A model generated the notes under the pieces. The model was given only the letters and a program-made list of their open reading frames with translations. It ran no database searches and was not told where the DNA came from. A stretch of 30,763 nucleotides of DNA from a virus, in the IMG/VR virus record IMGVR_UViG_3300032242_000320, positions 1 through 30,763 of that record; one strand, written 5' to 3'. Of this stretch, positions 14,483-23,178 are shown in pieces. Numbering within the stretch: position 1 is the stretch's first letter; each line of letters begins with the position of its first letter. The translations under genes were made by a program, and so were the position numbers.

Positions 14483-17191
14483 ATGTCTGATGTTCAACCA
14501 GCTCCTAGTCCTTCTCCAGAAGCTTCACCACAACCGTCAACTAAACCAGAAGAAAACAAAGGATTCTGGGGACATGTCGCTGACGTTGCCGATTTTTTAT
14601 TTGCTACTAAATCTCTTGGTCGTGTTCTTACTGGCGAAAGTGGATGGGGAGATCTGGCTAATCTGGGGATTACTGCTGCCTCCTTCTTTATTCCTCCTTT
14701 ACGTCTTTTAAAGTTTGGTGCTAAACCACTAGAATCTATTATTGCTCATGCTGCTGAAGTTGCTGCATCTGATACTGCTAGTGCTGCAGCAAAAAGTGCT
14801 GCTGAAAGAACTGCAGAGAATGCTCGTTACCTTTTAGAGAACCCAGAGAAACATGAACAACTAGCACACATTGCTAGTGACCCATCTAATTCAGAAATTC
14901 CTAAATTAAATAATCTTCATGAAGAAGCAGATCATTTGCTAGAACATGGTACTGTACCTGAGCCACCTGTTCGTAGGGTTGGTGAATTATCTAAAGATGA
15001 AATTGAACCTAGCATTGCTAATGAAATGGATAGATTCAAAACAGAACCAAAAGAAATTGTTGTTAAAACTGACAGAACTATTGCTACACCTAAAGGTGTT
15101 GCTGAAAGATTTGGTAAAGTTTCTGGAAGTGGAGATGAAACTAAAAATGTTACTCGTGGTTTATTAGAAGAAGAAAATGCTCCTAAAGATTTATTAAAGT
15201 CATCAGTTGTAGAAAAAGACAGAGCTGACTATCCTTTCTTAACTCAAGAAGATATTGCACAGTATCGTGCTGATGGTAGATCTGAAGAATATATTGCTAA
15301 CATGAATCGTTTGGAAGAATCTCTTGGTGGTAGCAAAACTACTGAACCAAGGAATGTTAATCCTTATGCAGAAAAATATCCACATGTTCATCCAGATGTT
15401 GTTGCTAAAATTTTAACTGGTGAAATTGATGAGACTGGCAAACTTATTGTTAGTAGCATTGCTGAAAAGAAACTTAAAGCTTTAAATGAAGCTGGCAAAC
15501 GTGCAGGTTATACTGCTCCTACTGAAGTTAAAACTACCGAAGCATTAACTGCTGCAGAACAAAATAAACTTAATACCGTTAATGCAGAGTTTCCTGTAAC
15601 TGCTGATGGTAAACCTATTACTCGCCGTATGGAAGATAGTATGCCTGAAGATATGCGTACTGGTAATTTAAAAGTTGATCGTACTGCATGGTTATTGTCT
15701 GAGTCTAAGAAGCTGGAAAACTTCTTAAAAAAATCTCCTGACAATGCTGGTGAAATCCGTGTCACTAAAGATTTGTGGAACAAGCAAGCTAATGAACTGC
15801 AGTTAAAGATGGATCCAGATGAACGTATTCAAGCTAATCAACTTGCCGATGATTTAACTAAACGTAATCTTGCTGACTATCAAGCAGGTAAAGATGCTAC
15901 TAAACGTGGTGTTGTTGATTTTGATGTTGCTAAAGAAACGGACATTAATAAACTTACTGATGCTCGTAAACAATTAATTGAAGACTGGCGTGCAGAAACT
16001 GATCCTGATTTAAAGAAGGCTATTGCTTTTACTGGTAAAAAAGTTTCTGCTCGTATTGAACAGTTAAACAATCCTGCTGTTGAAGGTTCTGTTCTAACTA
16101 AAATTCGACCATTGAATATAAGCCATTCAGATCCTTCTTACAATAGTTTAATTAATAATACTATGAAAGATGTTATTGATAAACACATTGGCGAAACCGC
16201 AACACTTCCACCTATGTCAAGCAAAGCTTTAAAAAGATTTGAAGAACTAGGGTTAGAGCCACCTTCAGATGTTGTACCTGCAATTGAAGAGGTAGTTAGA
16301 AACCAAGCAATGGATGAAGTTATAAGTTCTAAAGAATATAAACAAGTTGCATCTAAAATTGATGAACACTTTGGTGGCACTATTGATACTGTAGATCCAT
16401 CAAAAGCTGATTTGCTTCGTGAACAAACTAAAGCATTACAAGATAAAATAAAAATTGAATTACTGCATACCGCAACATTAAAAGAATTATTACGAGATCC
16501 TAATAAAGTTGCAGAATTAAAAAATATTGAAAATCAATTAAATGAAATTAGAAATGCAAAAATTTGTTTAGCAATTAACGGTCAAGATTTAGTAAAAGTT
16601 TTTAAAGATGGAATATTTAGAACTCAATTTGAAACAAACACATCGGGTGGATATTTAAATCATCAAATGCGCAGCGATGTAGAAGCTATTCAACATGACG
16701 TTTGGATGGATGCAAGTCCTAGTGAACGACCTGTGTATGGTTACTTAGCAAAAGATGAATCACAAATTGTACATTCAAATGTAGATCCTTATGGTCATTA
16801 CAGAATTGTTTTTAAACCACATGTTAGGTCTAGAGCAACTTTTACTAATGGCGATTCCTTGGGAAATTTTAATCGTTTAATATCTTATCTTCCAGTACCA
16901 CTTGAAGGTGAATTAAAACCAAATCAAATTTTTCAAGCATTAACTACACATGATTTAAAAAATGTTTTTAAAAATGTTTCAGTTATTAATGATGTAAATT
17001 ATTCTGAAGCACAAATTTTTGGACCACTTAAAATTGAAGATATTGAATCTGTTTACTTTACAACTCCGCCAGAAAAATGGATGGCTAATGAACTAGATCA
17101 ATTAAAAGAAATTTTTAAAACACACAATATTCAATTTAATATGCATGGTAATGTTCCTGGTTCTACTACTGCTTCTACTTTGGACGGATAA
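14483..17191 (+). CDS. Large virion-block protein with C-terminal ADP-ribosyltransferase-like domain (candidate ejected effector)
   Basis: A 902-residue protein with a clear ribosome binding site (AAGGA). It starts with a Pro/Ser/Gln-rich tip, then a hydrophobic or amphipathic segment (about residues 27-85, including FWGHVADVADFLFATKSL and ITAASFFIPPLRLLKFG), then a long charged helical middle (about 85-690). The C-terminal domain (about 705-880) has the order: R713 in GIFRTQFET; RPVYGYL (749-755); YRIVFKPHVRSRATFTNGDS (ending at S792); and YSEAQIFGPL with E842 and Q844. That order resembles the R-S-E layout of ADP-ribosyltransferases and the DUF3626-type family. Base composition becomes more AT-rich from about 16430. 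A virion gene position suggests delivery with DNA, as for T4 Alt. Fold assignment is from motif spacing only. Confidence 0.75.
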   Translation: MSDVQPAPSPSPEASPQPSTKPEENKGFWGHVADVADFLFATKSLGRVLTGESGWGDLANLGITAASFFIPPLRLLKFGAKPLESIIAHAAEVAASDTASAAAKSAAERTAENARYLLENPEKHEQLAHIASDPSNSEIPKLNNLHEEADHLLEHGTVPEPPVRRVGELSKDEIEPSIANEMDRFKTEPKEIVVKTDRTIATPKGVAERFGKVSGSGDETKNVTRGLLEEENAPKDLLKSSVVEKDRADYPFLTQEDIAQYRADGRSEEYIANMNRLEESLGGSKTTEPRNVNPYAEKYPHVHPDVVAKILTGEIDETGKLIVSSIAEKKLKALNEAGKRAGYTAPTEVKTTEALTAAEQNKLNTVNAEFPVTADGKPITRRMEDSMPEDMRTGNLKVDRTAWLLSESKKLENFLKKSPDNAGEIRVTKDLWNKQANELQLKMDPDERIQANQLADDLTKRNLADYQAGKDATKRGVVDFDVAKETDINKLTDARKQLIEDWRAETDPDLKKAIAFTGKKVSARIEQLNNPAVEGSVLTKIRPLNISHSDPSYNSLINNTMKDVIDKHIGETATLPPMSSKALKRFEELGLEPPSDVVPAIEEVVRNQAMDEVISSKEYKQVASKIDEHFGGTIDTVDPSKADLLREQTKALQDKIKIELLHTATLKELLRDPNKVAELKNIENQLNEIRNAKICLAINGQDLVKVFKDGIFRTQFETNTSGGYLNHQMRSDVEAIQHDVWMDASPSERPVYGYLAKDESQIVHSNVDPYGHYRIVFKPHVRSRATFTNGDSLGNFNRLISYLPVPLEGELKPNQIFQALTTHDLKNVFKNVSVINDVNYSEAQIFGPLKIEDIESVYFTTPPEKWMANELDQLKEIFKTHNIQFNMHGNVPGSTTASTLDG

Positions 17192-17194
17192 ATA

Positions 17195-17368
17195 ATGGAT
17201 AAATTAATTGCAATACGTTTAGATAAAGTTAAATTATTTTATACTAAAAGCGATAGCAATGGATACCCTATGGGTTATCTTTTAACACCTGGTGGTACAA
17301 AAAGTCCTGTTGCTTATATAGATTCATTAACTAAAAGTGGAACATTCAAACCAGTGAAAGGTAAATAA
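17195..17368 (+). CDS. 57-residue small protein after the candidate effector
   Basis: The ATG at 17195 comes three bases after the 902-residue gene and the TAA at 17366-17368 overlaps the next start (TAATG). The product MDKLIAIRLDKVKLFYTK, then SNGYPMGYLLTPGG and a basic tail, looks like a small beta-rich protein. Its AT-rich, A-ending codon use matches the end of the preceding gene more than the following tail gene, so the two may have arrived together. It could be an accessory or protective partner of the candidate effector, or simply a small virion protein. There is no direct evidence for either. Confidence 0.7.
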   Translation: MDKLIAIRLDKVKLFYTKSDSNGYPMGYLLTPGGTKSPVAYIDSLTKSGTFKPVKGK

Positions 17369-18294
17369 TGTCTACATTTAATCAGATGGCAGATGAAGTA
17401 ACTCGCAAGCTTGCAGGTTACACACTGCGTCAAGATAGGCAGACTCATCTTATTGCTGACATTACTGCCAGCGATGGTACTATCTATGTTGCTGATGCAA
17501 CCAATGTATCTGTTGGTATTATTCAGATTGATGATGAACTACTTTACATTGATTCATTTGATCGTGACAACAACAAGCTTATTGTTGGTGGCTATGTAGA
17601 CTCAAGCAGCACTAATCTGTATGGTCGTGGTTACAATAGCACTACTGCAGTAGCACATACTAAAGGTACTAGGGTAATCATCTCTCCTACCTACACGGCA
17701 GTGGATGTTAAGAATGCTATCAATGAAACTATCCATGCAGTTTATCCAGAGATTTATGCTACCGATCAATACTCATTTACTTACCGTCCAGCACGATTGA
17801 CTTACGAACTACCATCTGAATTAAAAAAGATTATCATGCTATCGTATGAAAGCATTGGTCCATCTAAACAGTGGATTCCTATTCGTTCTTATCGTCTTGA
17901 TACTGCAGCAGACCGCACATCTTTTCCTAGTGGTAAGACTGTTTCACTATACAGTGGCATTGTTCCTGGTCGTAGACTTAATGTTCATTACTCTCACATT
18001 CCTTCCACTATGGAAAACGGTAATGACGACTTTGAATATACTACTGGATTGTTTGCATCATCTAAAGATGTAATTATTCTTGGTGCAGCAGCAAGGCTGG
18101 CTGCTTTTATTGATCCAGGTCGTTTGACTTTTGGTTCTGCTGAAGCTGATCAACAGTCACAGATTGCTGGTCGTGCTTATGGTGCTGGTACTGCAGCATC
18201 TAAATATCTGTATGCGTTATACCAACAGCGTCTACAAGAAGAAGCACAGCGTTACCAAGACGAGAACAACACTCGTATTCACTACTCACTCTAA
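17368..18294 (+). CDS. Tail or head-tail connector protein
   Basis: A 308-residue protein starting inside the previous stop. Residues of about 25-100 form a beta module (GTIYVADATNVSVGIIQIDD followed by LYIDSFDRDNNKLIV and TAVAHTKGTRVII) of a type found in phage tail and fibre proteins. The rest contains TAVDVKNAINETIHAVYPEI, LPSELKKIIML and a helical C-terminus ending LYQQRLQEEAQRYQDE. In short-tailed phages a protein with this mix often forms the connector ring or tail adaptor. The assignment is from architecture and context, with moderate certainty. Confidence 0.7.
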   Translation: MSTFNQMADEVTRKLAGYTLRQDRQTHLIADITASDGTIYVADATNVSVGIIQIDDELLYIDSFDRDNNKLIVGGYVDSSSTNLYGRGYNSTTAVAHTKGTRVIISPTYTAVDVKNAINETIHAVYPEIYATDQYSFTYRPARLTYELPSELKKIIMLSYESIGPSKQWIPIRSYRLDTAADRTSFPSGKTVSLYSGIVPGRRLNVHYSHIPSTMENGNDDFEYTTGLFASSKDVIILGAAARLAAFIDPGRLTFGSAEADQQSQIAGRAYGAGTAASKYLYALYQQRLQEEAQRYQDENNTRIHYSL

Positions 18295-18302
18295 GGATAG
18301 CA

Positions 18303-19622
18303 ATGGCTAAACGTAACTATACCTCTTCATCAGATGCTCGCACTCTTGCTGCGCCTATGACTGCAACTACTGCAAGTGGTAGTCCTAATCCATACTCAAC
18401 CATTACTTTGAATACGGTAACCACTAGTTCACTGCCTAGCGATTATCCTTATACTCTTGTAGTTGAACCTGACATTAGTGGTCAAGAAGAAATCATTACA
18501 GTACTAAGTCAAGTTAGTACTTATGTCTACAATGTTAATCGTGCTAGTGATGGTACATCTGCCAAAGCTCATGCCTCTGGCTCTGTTGTTAAGCACATGG
18601 TTACTGCTCGTGATCTACAAGAACCACAGAATCACGCTGAAGCTACTGGTGCTTACTCAATTAAGAATGATGGCAGTGATGTTGGAGTAACTACAACTTA
18701 CATTACCAAGTCATTACACGGCATTGGTGCTAGTGAGGGTAACGTTGTTGGTACAGATAAAGCACAAACTCTTACTAATAAAACTTTAACTAATCCTCAG
18801 ATCAATAGTGCAAGTTTGTTTGGAACTATTACCACTACTGGTACTCTTGCATTTGGAACTAATGCTTCTGTGATTACAGCCAACAGTACAACAATCAGTG
18901 CTACTGAGATTGCCTACCTTGATGGTGTTACCTCTGCAATTCAAACACAGATTGATAGCAAAGCTCCTACTGCTTCTCCTACATTTACTGGCACAGTTAC
19001 ATTGCCTAGCAGCACAAGTTTAACTTCTCCAACAACTTACAATGCAACATTAGGTGGCACTACTACTTTAGATAGTTCAGGTACTATCGCACTTGGCACT
19101 AACGCTAGTGCACTTACTGCTAATGGTGTAACTATTAGTGCTGCAGAGTTTGGTTATCTTGATGGACTAACTTCTAACATTCAAACACAGATTACTTCTA
19201 AATTAACTAACCCTGGTGCTTGGACTTCATGGACACCGACACTTAGTTGGACTTTTGCTGGTGTAACAAACTCGTCTAAGTATATTCAAATAGGCAAGAC
19301 TGTTTATTTTAACTTTAATATTTCTGCATCTAGTACTATCACACCTTCGGGTCAATTTACTTTTACCCTTCCAGTACAGCCAATACAAAATGGTGCTAGC
19401 CTTACAGGTTTCTTTCAAGTGGCTAGTACTAACTATTCAATTACTGGAAATTATAGTAGTTCTACTAACATGGCATTTCTTACTGTGCCTACAGCAACAG
19501 CAACTACAGCTAATACTCCGTTAAGTGTGTTGTCATTAACTTCAAGTATTGTTACTCTTGGAACTGTTACTACTACTGCTAACCGTTCAGTAAGTGTTAG
19601 TGGATTCTACGAGGTAGCGTAA
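18303..19622 (+). CDS. Tail fibre-like protein with internal repeats
   Basis: A 439-residue protein, rich in Thr, Ser, Ala and Asn, with AAGGA before the ATG. Residues of about 20-105 resemble the beta module of the preceding gene (ISGQEEIITVLSQ and HASGSVVKHMVTARDLQ). The middle has the fibre-typical AQTLTNKTLTNPQIN, then two 41-residue repeats at 180-220 and 260-300, each with NAS, TIS, YLDG and IQTQI elements. The C-terminal domain (about 310-439) starts AWTSWTPTLSWTF and is beta-rich, likely a trimeric tip. The stop overlaps the next start (TAATG). Confidence 0.8.
   Translation: MAKRNYTSSSDARTLAAPMTATTASGSPNPYSTITLNTVTTSSLPSDYPYTLVVEPDISGQEEIITVLSQVSTYVYNVNRASDGTSAKAHASGSVVKHMVTARDLQEPQNHAEATGAYSIKNDGSDVGVTTTYITKSLHGIGASEGNVVGTDKAQTLTNKTLTNPQINSASLFGTITTTGTLAFGTNASVITANSTTISATEIAYLDGVTSAIQTQIDSKAPTASPTFTGTVTLPSSTSLTSPTTYNATLGGTTTLDSSGTIALGTNASALTANGVTISAAEFGYLDGLTSNIQTQITSKLTNPGAWTSWTPTLSWTFAGVTNSSKYIQIGKTVYFNFNISASSTITPSGQFTFTLPVQPIQNGASLTGFFQVASTNYSITGNYSSSTNMAFLTVPTATATTANTPLSVLSLTSSIVTLGTVTTTANRSVSVSGFYEVA
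18840..18962 (+). repeat. Fibre-shaft repeat, copy 1
   Basis: A 41-codon unit encoding GTLAFGTNASVITANSTTIS and then a YLDGVTSAIQTQI segment. It is matched by copy 2 at 19080-19202. Such units usually form repeated turns of a trimeric shaft. Confidence 0.8.
19080..19202 (+). repeat. Fibre-shaft repeat, copy 2
   Basis: A 41-codon unit encoding GTIALGTNASALTANGVTIS and then a YLDGLTSNIQTQI segment. Peptide similarity to copy 1 is high while DNA has drifted at third positions. Confidence 0.8.
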
Positions 19623-21703
19623 TGGGTTACCCTGACATTACAGAAGAGTTTCAAGTAGACTTAAGTAATCCAGTAACTAACACTACTTTTAAACCAAACA
19701 AGATTGCTTATGATGTTTCAATAAACAACTTGGGTTTTATTGTAGATGTCAATGCACAGACTCCATACAAACGTGAGACTGCACAGTACAAGAAAGATCA
19801 GTTTGATGCAGCACCAGATCCTGGTGAGCAAACTCTTGTAGCTTCATGGTGGTTACGTTCACAAACATCTTGGCACTTTGGTGCTGGTGTTAAATACTTT
19901 GACCCAGGTTTAGATTACCCACATCAACAGAATCGTTTTTGGAACTCTCGTGGTATTGATGTATGGACTAAAGGCGATTTAAAATTACATAAAGATATTG
20001 CTTATGTATATTCTGATTCTGCTAACCATAACTTTGTAGCTTGTTCTGGTTCGTACTATAGCAGTGCAACTAAATATGAATGCATGATACTAGGTGACTC
20101 TGGTGGTTCATTAAAAAGATTTAGACTTAATGGTAACTCAACAGTTACTACTAGTCCTTACTTAATAAACTACTCACTTGTTGGTCACACTAGTACAACG
20201 TATCCATTTAGTTCTGTATGTACTGACGGCAATACTTACTATGCTGCATGTAGTACTTGTGTTCATACTGGTAGCGTTGATGGCACAACACAGGCTGATC
20301 GTGTACTTGTACGCCATGGTGCTAGTGCAACTACACCACCTGTAATTTCTTATGCCAAAGGATATATATTTTTAGGCGATGGTCGCAGTCTTTGGAATCT
20401 TAATCCTAAATATGTAGCTTCTCCATCTACAATTTCACACAGTGGATCTACGCAGTTAAGCACTTCAGGCAGTGGAACTGGTCAATCAGCTTATGGTGTA
20501 ACTACCCACATTAATCCTAACTGGACTTGGAACGCTGTTGCTGCTGGACGTACTGCTATCTGGGCAGCAGGTTATGGCGATGGTGTATCAGAAATCTGGG
20601 GTATTCAGATTGATGATGGTTCTACTGGTACATCATTTGGTACAGCAACTAACTTACCTGGTATGGCTAATGCTACTGTAATTGCAACGCTACCATTTGG
20701 TGAGCAAGTTCAATGTATGGAATATTACTTTGGCAATCTTATTGTTGGCACTAATAAAGGTGTTCGTATCTGTAAGATCTCAGCCAACATGGTATCCATG
20801 AAAGAGTTTATTACTGTTGGTCCACTGTTGTGGGACTACAACGGTTATGGTGTTAATGGTTTAACTGTTAATGACAAGTATGTATATGCTGCCACTGCAG
20901 TTACTGGAGAGTCAGTAACACACCGTGGTTGTCTTGTCCGTATAGATCTTAGCCAAGAGTTTGAAGATGGTACATATGCTTATGCTTATGATCTTGAAGA
21001 CTCTGCAGATGAAAACTCTATCTTTACTAACGCACTATTTATTGATGGTCGCCGTGTAGTTATCACTGAAGAAGCTGGTACATCTGGTGAGATTAAAGTA
21101 GAACATACAACTAACTATGTATCATCTGGTTATCTTGAGACTGGTTACATTAGGTACGCAACTATTGAACCTAAATACTTTAAGAACATTATGGTTAATA
21201 CTTTGTACTCTAGTGATTCATCTATGATGGTTACAACAATAGATAAAGATGGAAATCAATATGACATCTTACGAGCGTATGCAGATTCAGGCAATGAACA
21301 ATTAGCAACGTCACAACCTACTGGTAAACAAGAGATGTTGCGATATAGATTTACATTGTATCCATCGTCTGACTCATTACATACCCCTATCGTACAGTCA
21401 TATCAAGTTAAAGCTATCCCAGCTACGCCACGTCAACGGATCATACAGTATCCGTTATCTTGTTATGACTTTGAAATGGATAGATACAATATTCAGTTTG
21501 GTCATTCTAATAGAGCGTATGAAATACAGCAGGCACTTGAAGCATTAGAAGAAGCTGGAGATACAGTAACAGTTATTGACTGGCGAACTAAAGAACAGTT
21601 TACTGGACTGATTGAAACTATATCTTTCAATAACCAATCGTCTCCTGATAAGCGTCTTAACTCTTACGGTGGAACAATACTACTAACAGTAAGGAAACTA
21701 TAA
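19622..21703 (+). CDS. Minor tail / tail-tip protein, beta-propeller-like
   Basis: A 693-residue protein starting inside the previous stop. Residues of about 60-480 contain many short beta strands with recurring aromatic-Gly patterns (FVACSGSYYS, YFGNLIVGTNKGVRI, NDKYVYAATAVTGES) that suggest a propeller. The C-terminal part (about 545-693) has YRFTLYPSSDSLHTPIVQSY, then a domain with YEIQQALEALEEAGD and WRTKEQFTGLIETI, similar to distal tail modules. A podovirus nozzle-like protein (T7 gp12 type) or a minor tail protein are both possible. It is the last gene before the lysis pair. Confidence 0.75.
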   Translation: MGYPDITEEFQVDLSNPVTNTTFKPNKIAYDVSINNLGFIVDVNAQTPYKRETAQYKKDQFDAAPDPGEQTLVASWWLRSQTSWHFGAGVKYFDPGLDYPHQQNRFWNSRGIDVWTKGDLKLHKDIAYVYSDSANHNFVACSGSYYSSATKYECMILGDSGGSLKRFRLNGNSTVTTSPYLINYSLVGHTSTTYPFSSVCTDGNTYYAACSTCVHTGSVDGTTQADRVLVRHGASATTPPVISYAKGYIFLGDGRSLWNLNPKYVASPSTISHSGSTQLSTSGSGTGQSAYGVTTHINPNWTWNAVAAGRTAIWAAGYGDGVSEIWGIQIDDGSTGTSFGTATNLPGMANATVIATLPFGEQVQCMEYYFGNLIVGTNKGVRICKISANMVSMKEFITVGPLLWDYNGYGVNGLTVNDKYVYAATAVTGESVTHRGCLVRIDLSQEFEDGTYAYAYDLEDSADENSIFTNALFIDGRRVVITEEAGTSGEIKVEHTTNYVSSGYLETGYIRYATIEPKYFKNIMVNTLYSSDSSMMVTTIDKDGNQYDILRAYADSGNEQLATSQPTGKQEMLRYRFTLYPSSDSLHTPIVQSYQVKAIPATPRQRIIQYPLSCYDFEMDRYNIQFGHSNRAYEIQQALEALEEAGDTVTVIDWRTKEQFTGLIETISFNNQSSPDKRLNSYGGTILLTVRKL

Positions 21704-21924
21704 TGAAATCATTTTTAAAATGGTTGGCAACAAGTCCTGTTGCTACTGCATTAAAGATTGGTTTAGGTGCAGCACTAGGCTGGACACTAGATAATGTAGC
21801 TGGATTAAACCTTGGTCCACTACTCACGCCAGTAGTAATTGCTTTGGTTACTATTGCAATCAATGCATTGAACAAACAAGATACTCGTTATGGAAAGAAG
21901 GCAGTTAATGTTACCAATTCTTAA
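21703..21924 (+). CDS. Holin-like small membrane protein
   Basis: A 73-residue protein overlapping the previous stop, with AAGGA upstream. It has a short basic start (MKSFLKWLATSP), a Gly/Ala-rich segment (TALKIGLGAALGWTL) and one strong hydrophobic helix (LLTPVVIALVTIAINAL) followed by a charged tail (NKQDTRYGKK). Size, membrane segments and overlap with the endolysin gene fit a holin or a similar pore/anchor protein that controls release of the endolysin. It may have one or two membrane passes. The lysis role is inferred from context and shape. Confidence 0.65.
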   Translation: MKSFLKWLATSPVATALKIGLGAALGWTLDNVAGLNLGPLLTPVVIALVTIAINALNKQDTRYGKKAVNVTNS

Positions 21925-22315
21925 TGGTCATATTGGTACACCATATGGCAAGAAGGGTTCTATCTGGATGGCTGGACATCATCAGGGTGTAGACTTTCCT
22001 ACTCCTGTTGGTACTCCTGTGCAAGCTGTTGCTGATGGAACTGTAGTTGGAGTCGGTCAGGTATGGGGTCCAAACTTTGGTAACCATCAGATCATTATTA
22101 AGCACATAGTAGGTAAGCGTGACTTCTTTACTATCTATGCACACATGTCACAGGACAATGTTAAGGTAGGACAGAAAATAAAGAAGGGTACTGTCATTGG
22201 TAAGTCTGGTGCTGAAGGTCATGTGACTGGACCACACCTACACCTTGAGGCACACACCGTATCTCATTGGGATATTACAACTGATGTTAATCCTCAGCCA
22301 TTGCTAGACGCATAA
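21908..22315 (+). CDS. M23-family peptidase endolysin
   Basis: I chose the ATG at 21908 (AAGAAGG six bases upstream) rather than 21890, giving 135 residues. It is a single M23 (lysostaphin-type) zinc endopeptidase domain: zinc ligands H25 and D29 in the HxxxD motif (HHQGVDF), the H79 of FFTIYAHM, and the HxH motif H110-L-H112 (GPHLHLE). Such enzymes cut peptide cross-bridges of the host cell wall. There is no signal peptide and no cell-wall-binding domain, so it is a minimal enzyme that needs the neighbouring membrane protein for export. It overlaps the holin-like gene by 17 bases and is followed directly by a terminator. Confidence 0.9.
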   Translation: MLPILNGHIGTPYGKKGSIWMAGHHQGVDFPTPVGTPVQAVADGTVVGVGQVWGPNFGNHQIIIKHIVGKRDFFTIYAHMSQDNVKVGQKIKKGTVIGKSGAEGHVTGPHLHLEAHTVSHWDITTDVNPQPLLDA

Positions 22316-22329
22316 CTTAAAAGAAAAGA

Positions 22330-22366
22330 ATCCCCCTTCCATTAATTGGTTGGGGGATCTTTTTTT
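22330..22366. terminator. Bidirectional terminator between converging gene blocks
   Basis: The arms ATCCCCC (22330-22336) and GGGGGAT (22352-22358) make a perfect 7-base-pair stem, with an inner CCA/TGG pairing in the loop. On the plus strand it is followed by seven T from 22360 (CTTTTTTT). On the minus strand it is followed by TTCTTTTCTTTT. It therefore serves both the endolysin end and the left-pointing block. The stop codon of the leftmost minus-strand gene (22365-22367) lies in the T-run. Confidence 0.9.
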
Positions 22367-22535
22367 ATTCTACTTCGTCTTCTGTTCTATGACCACAGAA
22401 ACAACTACCGTTATTCCTAGGCGAGTTAGCACACGCCCAGTGTAACTGCCTAGCATTTAATAATGATAATCTTTTATTATTTTTTTTGTATGCAGTGTAG
22501 TAGTCAGCAGCACTTTTACATAGATTACAAATCAT
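22365..22535 (-). CDS. Small Cys-rich zinc-binding-like protein
   Basis: The ATG at 22535 has AAGGA seven bases upstream and lies inside the end of the sigma-like gene, so I prefer it to a longer upstream frame. The 56-residue product starts MICNLCKSAADYYTAYK and ends with CANSPRNNGSCFCGHR. C3, C6, C35, C45, C47 and H49 could bind one or two zinc ions. It resembles small actinophage zinc-ribbon proteins without known role. It is the last gene of the left-pointing operon and its stop sits in the terminator T-run. Confidence 0.75.
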   Translation of the reverse strand: MICNLCKSAADYYTAYKKNNKRLSLLNARQLHWACANSPRNNGSCFCGHRTEDEVE

Positions 22536-23178
22536 CTTCTGTTCCTTTACCATAACTATAATCTTCATCTTTGAATGGCTTAGTACCACCCACTAAACGA
22601 ACCATTTTATTTAATGCACGGTTAGCTTGCATCATGATTGCCTTGTCTGTTGTATCAGACTTCATAGCATCTACTAGTTCTGTACCTGTTAGTTCTTGTC
22701 CATAGTATAGATCAACTAATATCTGTTCACGGTCATTTAGTTTATCAAAGGCTGACTTAACGTCAGCACTAAATGCCATCCAGTCTCCAGACTCAGCCAA
22801 CGCTTTAGTAGACCTACCACCTGTAGATAAAGTGTTAGCAATCTTAGACCAGTCGTCAGATAGTACAGCAGGAATCATGACCTTGATAAACTGTTTGTCA
22901 TAAAAGAAATTATCAGAAGGATCATAGCCAGACTTAATGGCTTTTTCTTTTAAACAATAATCAAGTGCAGCATTACGTAAAGATCTAGCAACCAGTTTAT
23001 CTACATCTTTACTGTCTTCATGTTCTTTATTCCATGAGTCTAGCTTTACTGGATGCTCCGCAAACCAAAGCCACAACTCCTGCTGTACATCTTCTCTCTC
23101 TACCATTGGATATTTACGACCAAATTCTGCAGCAATCTGCTTGACCATAAGATTATACCCATCATAGAAATCTTCCAT
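22525..23178 (-). CDS. Sigma-70-like transcription factor
   Basis: A 217-residue protein starting within the previous stop (TAATG on the minus strand). The N-terminal half, VEREDVQQELWLWFAEHPVK and LVARSLRNAALDYCLKEKA, resembles sigma region 2 of small sigma factors. The C-terminal half, FDKLNDREQILVDLYYGQEL then TGTELVDAMKSDTTDKAIMM, resembles the region-4 helix-turn-helix. Other phages encode such proteins to redirect host RNA polymerase, often to late genes. I cannot see recognisable late promoters, so its targets are unknown. A simple HTH regulator is the alternative. Confidence 0.7.
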   Translation of the reverse strand: MEDFYDGYNLMVKQIAAEFGRKYPMVEREDVQQELWLWFAEHPVKLDSWNKEHEDSKDVDKLVARSLRNAALDYCLKEKAIKSGYDPSDNFFYDKQFIKVMIPAVLSDDWSKIANTLSTGGRSTKALAESGDWMAFSADVKSAFDKLNDREQILVDLYYGQELTGTELVDAMKSDTTDKAIMMQANRALNKMVRLVGGTKPFKDEDYSYGKGTEDDL

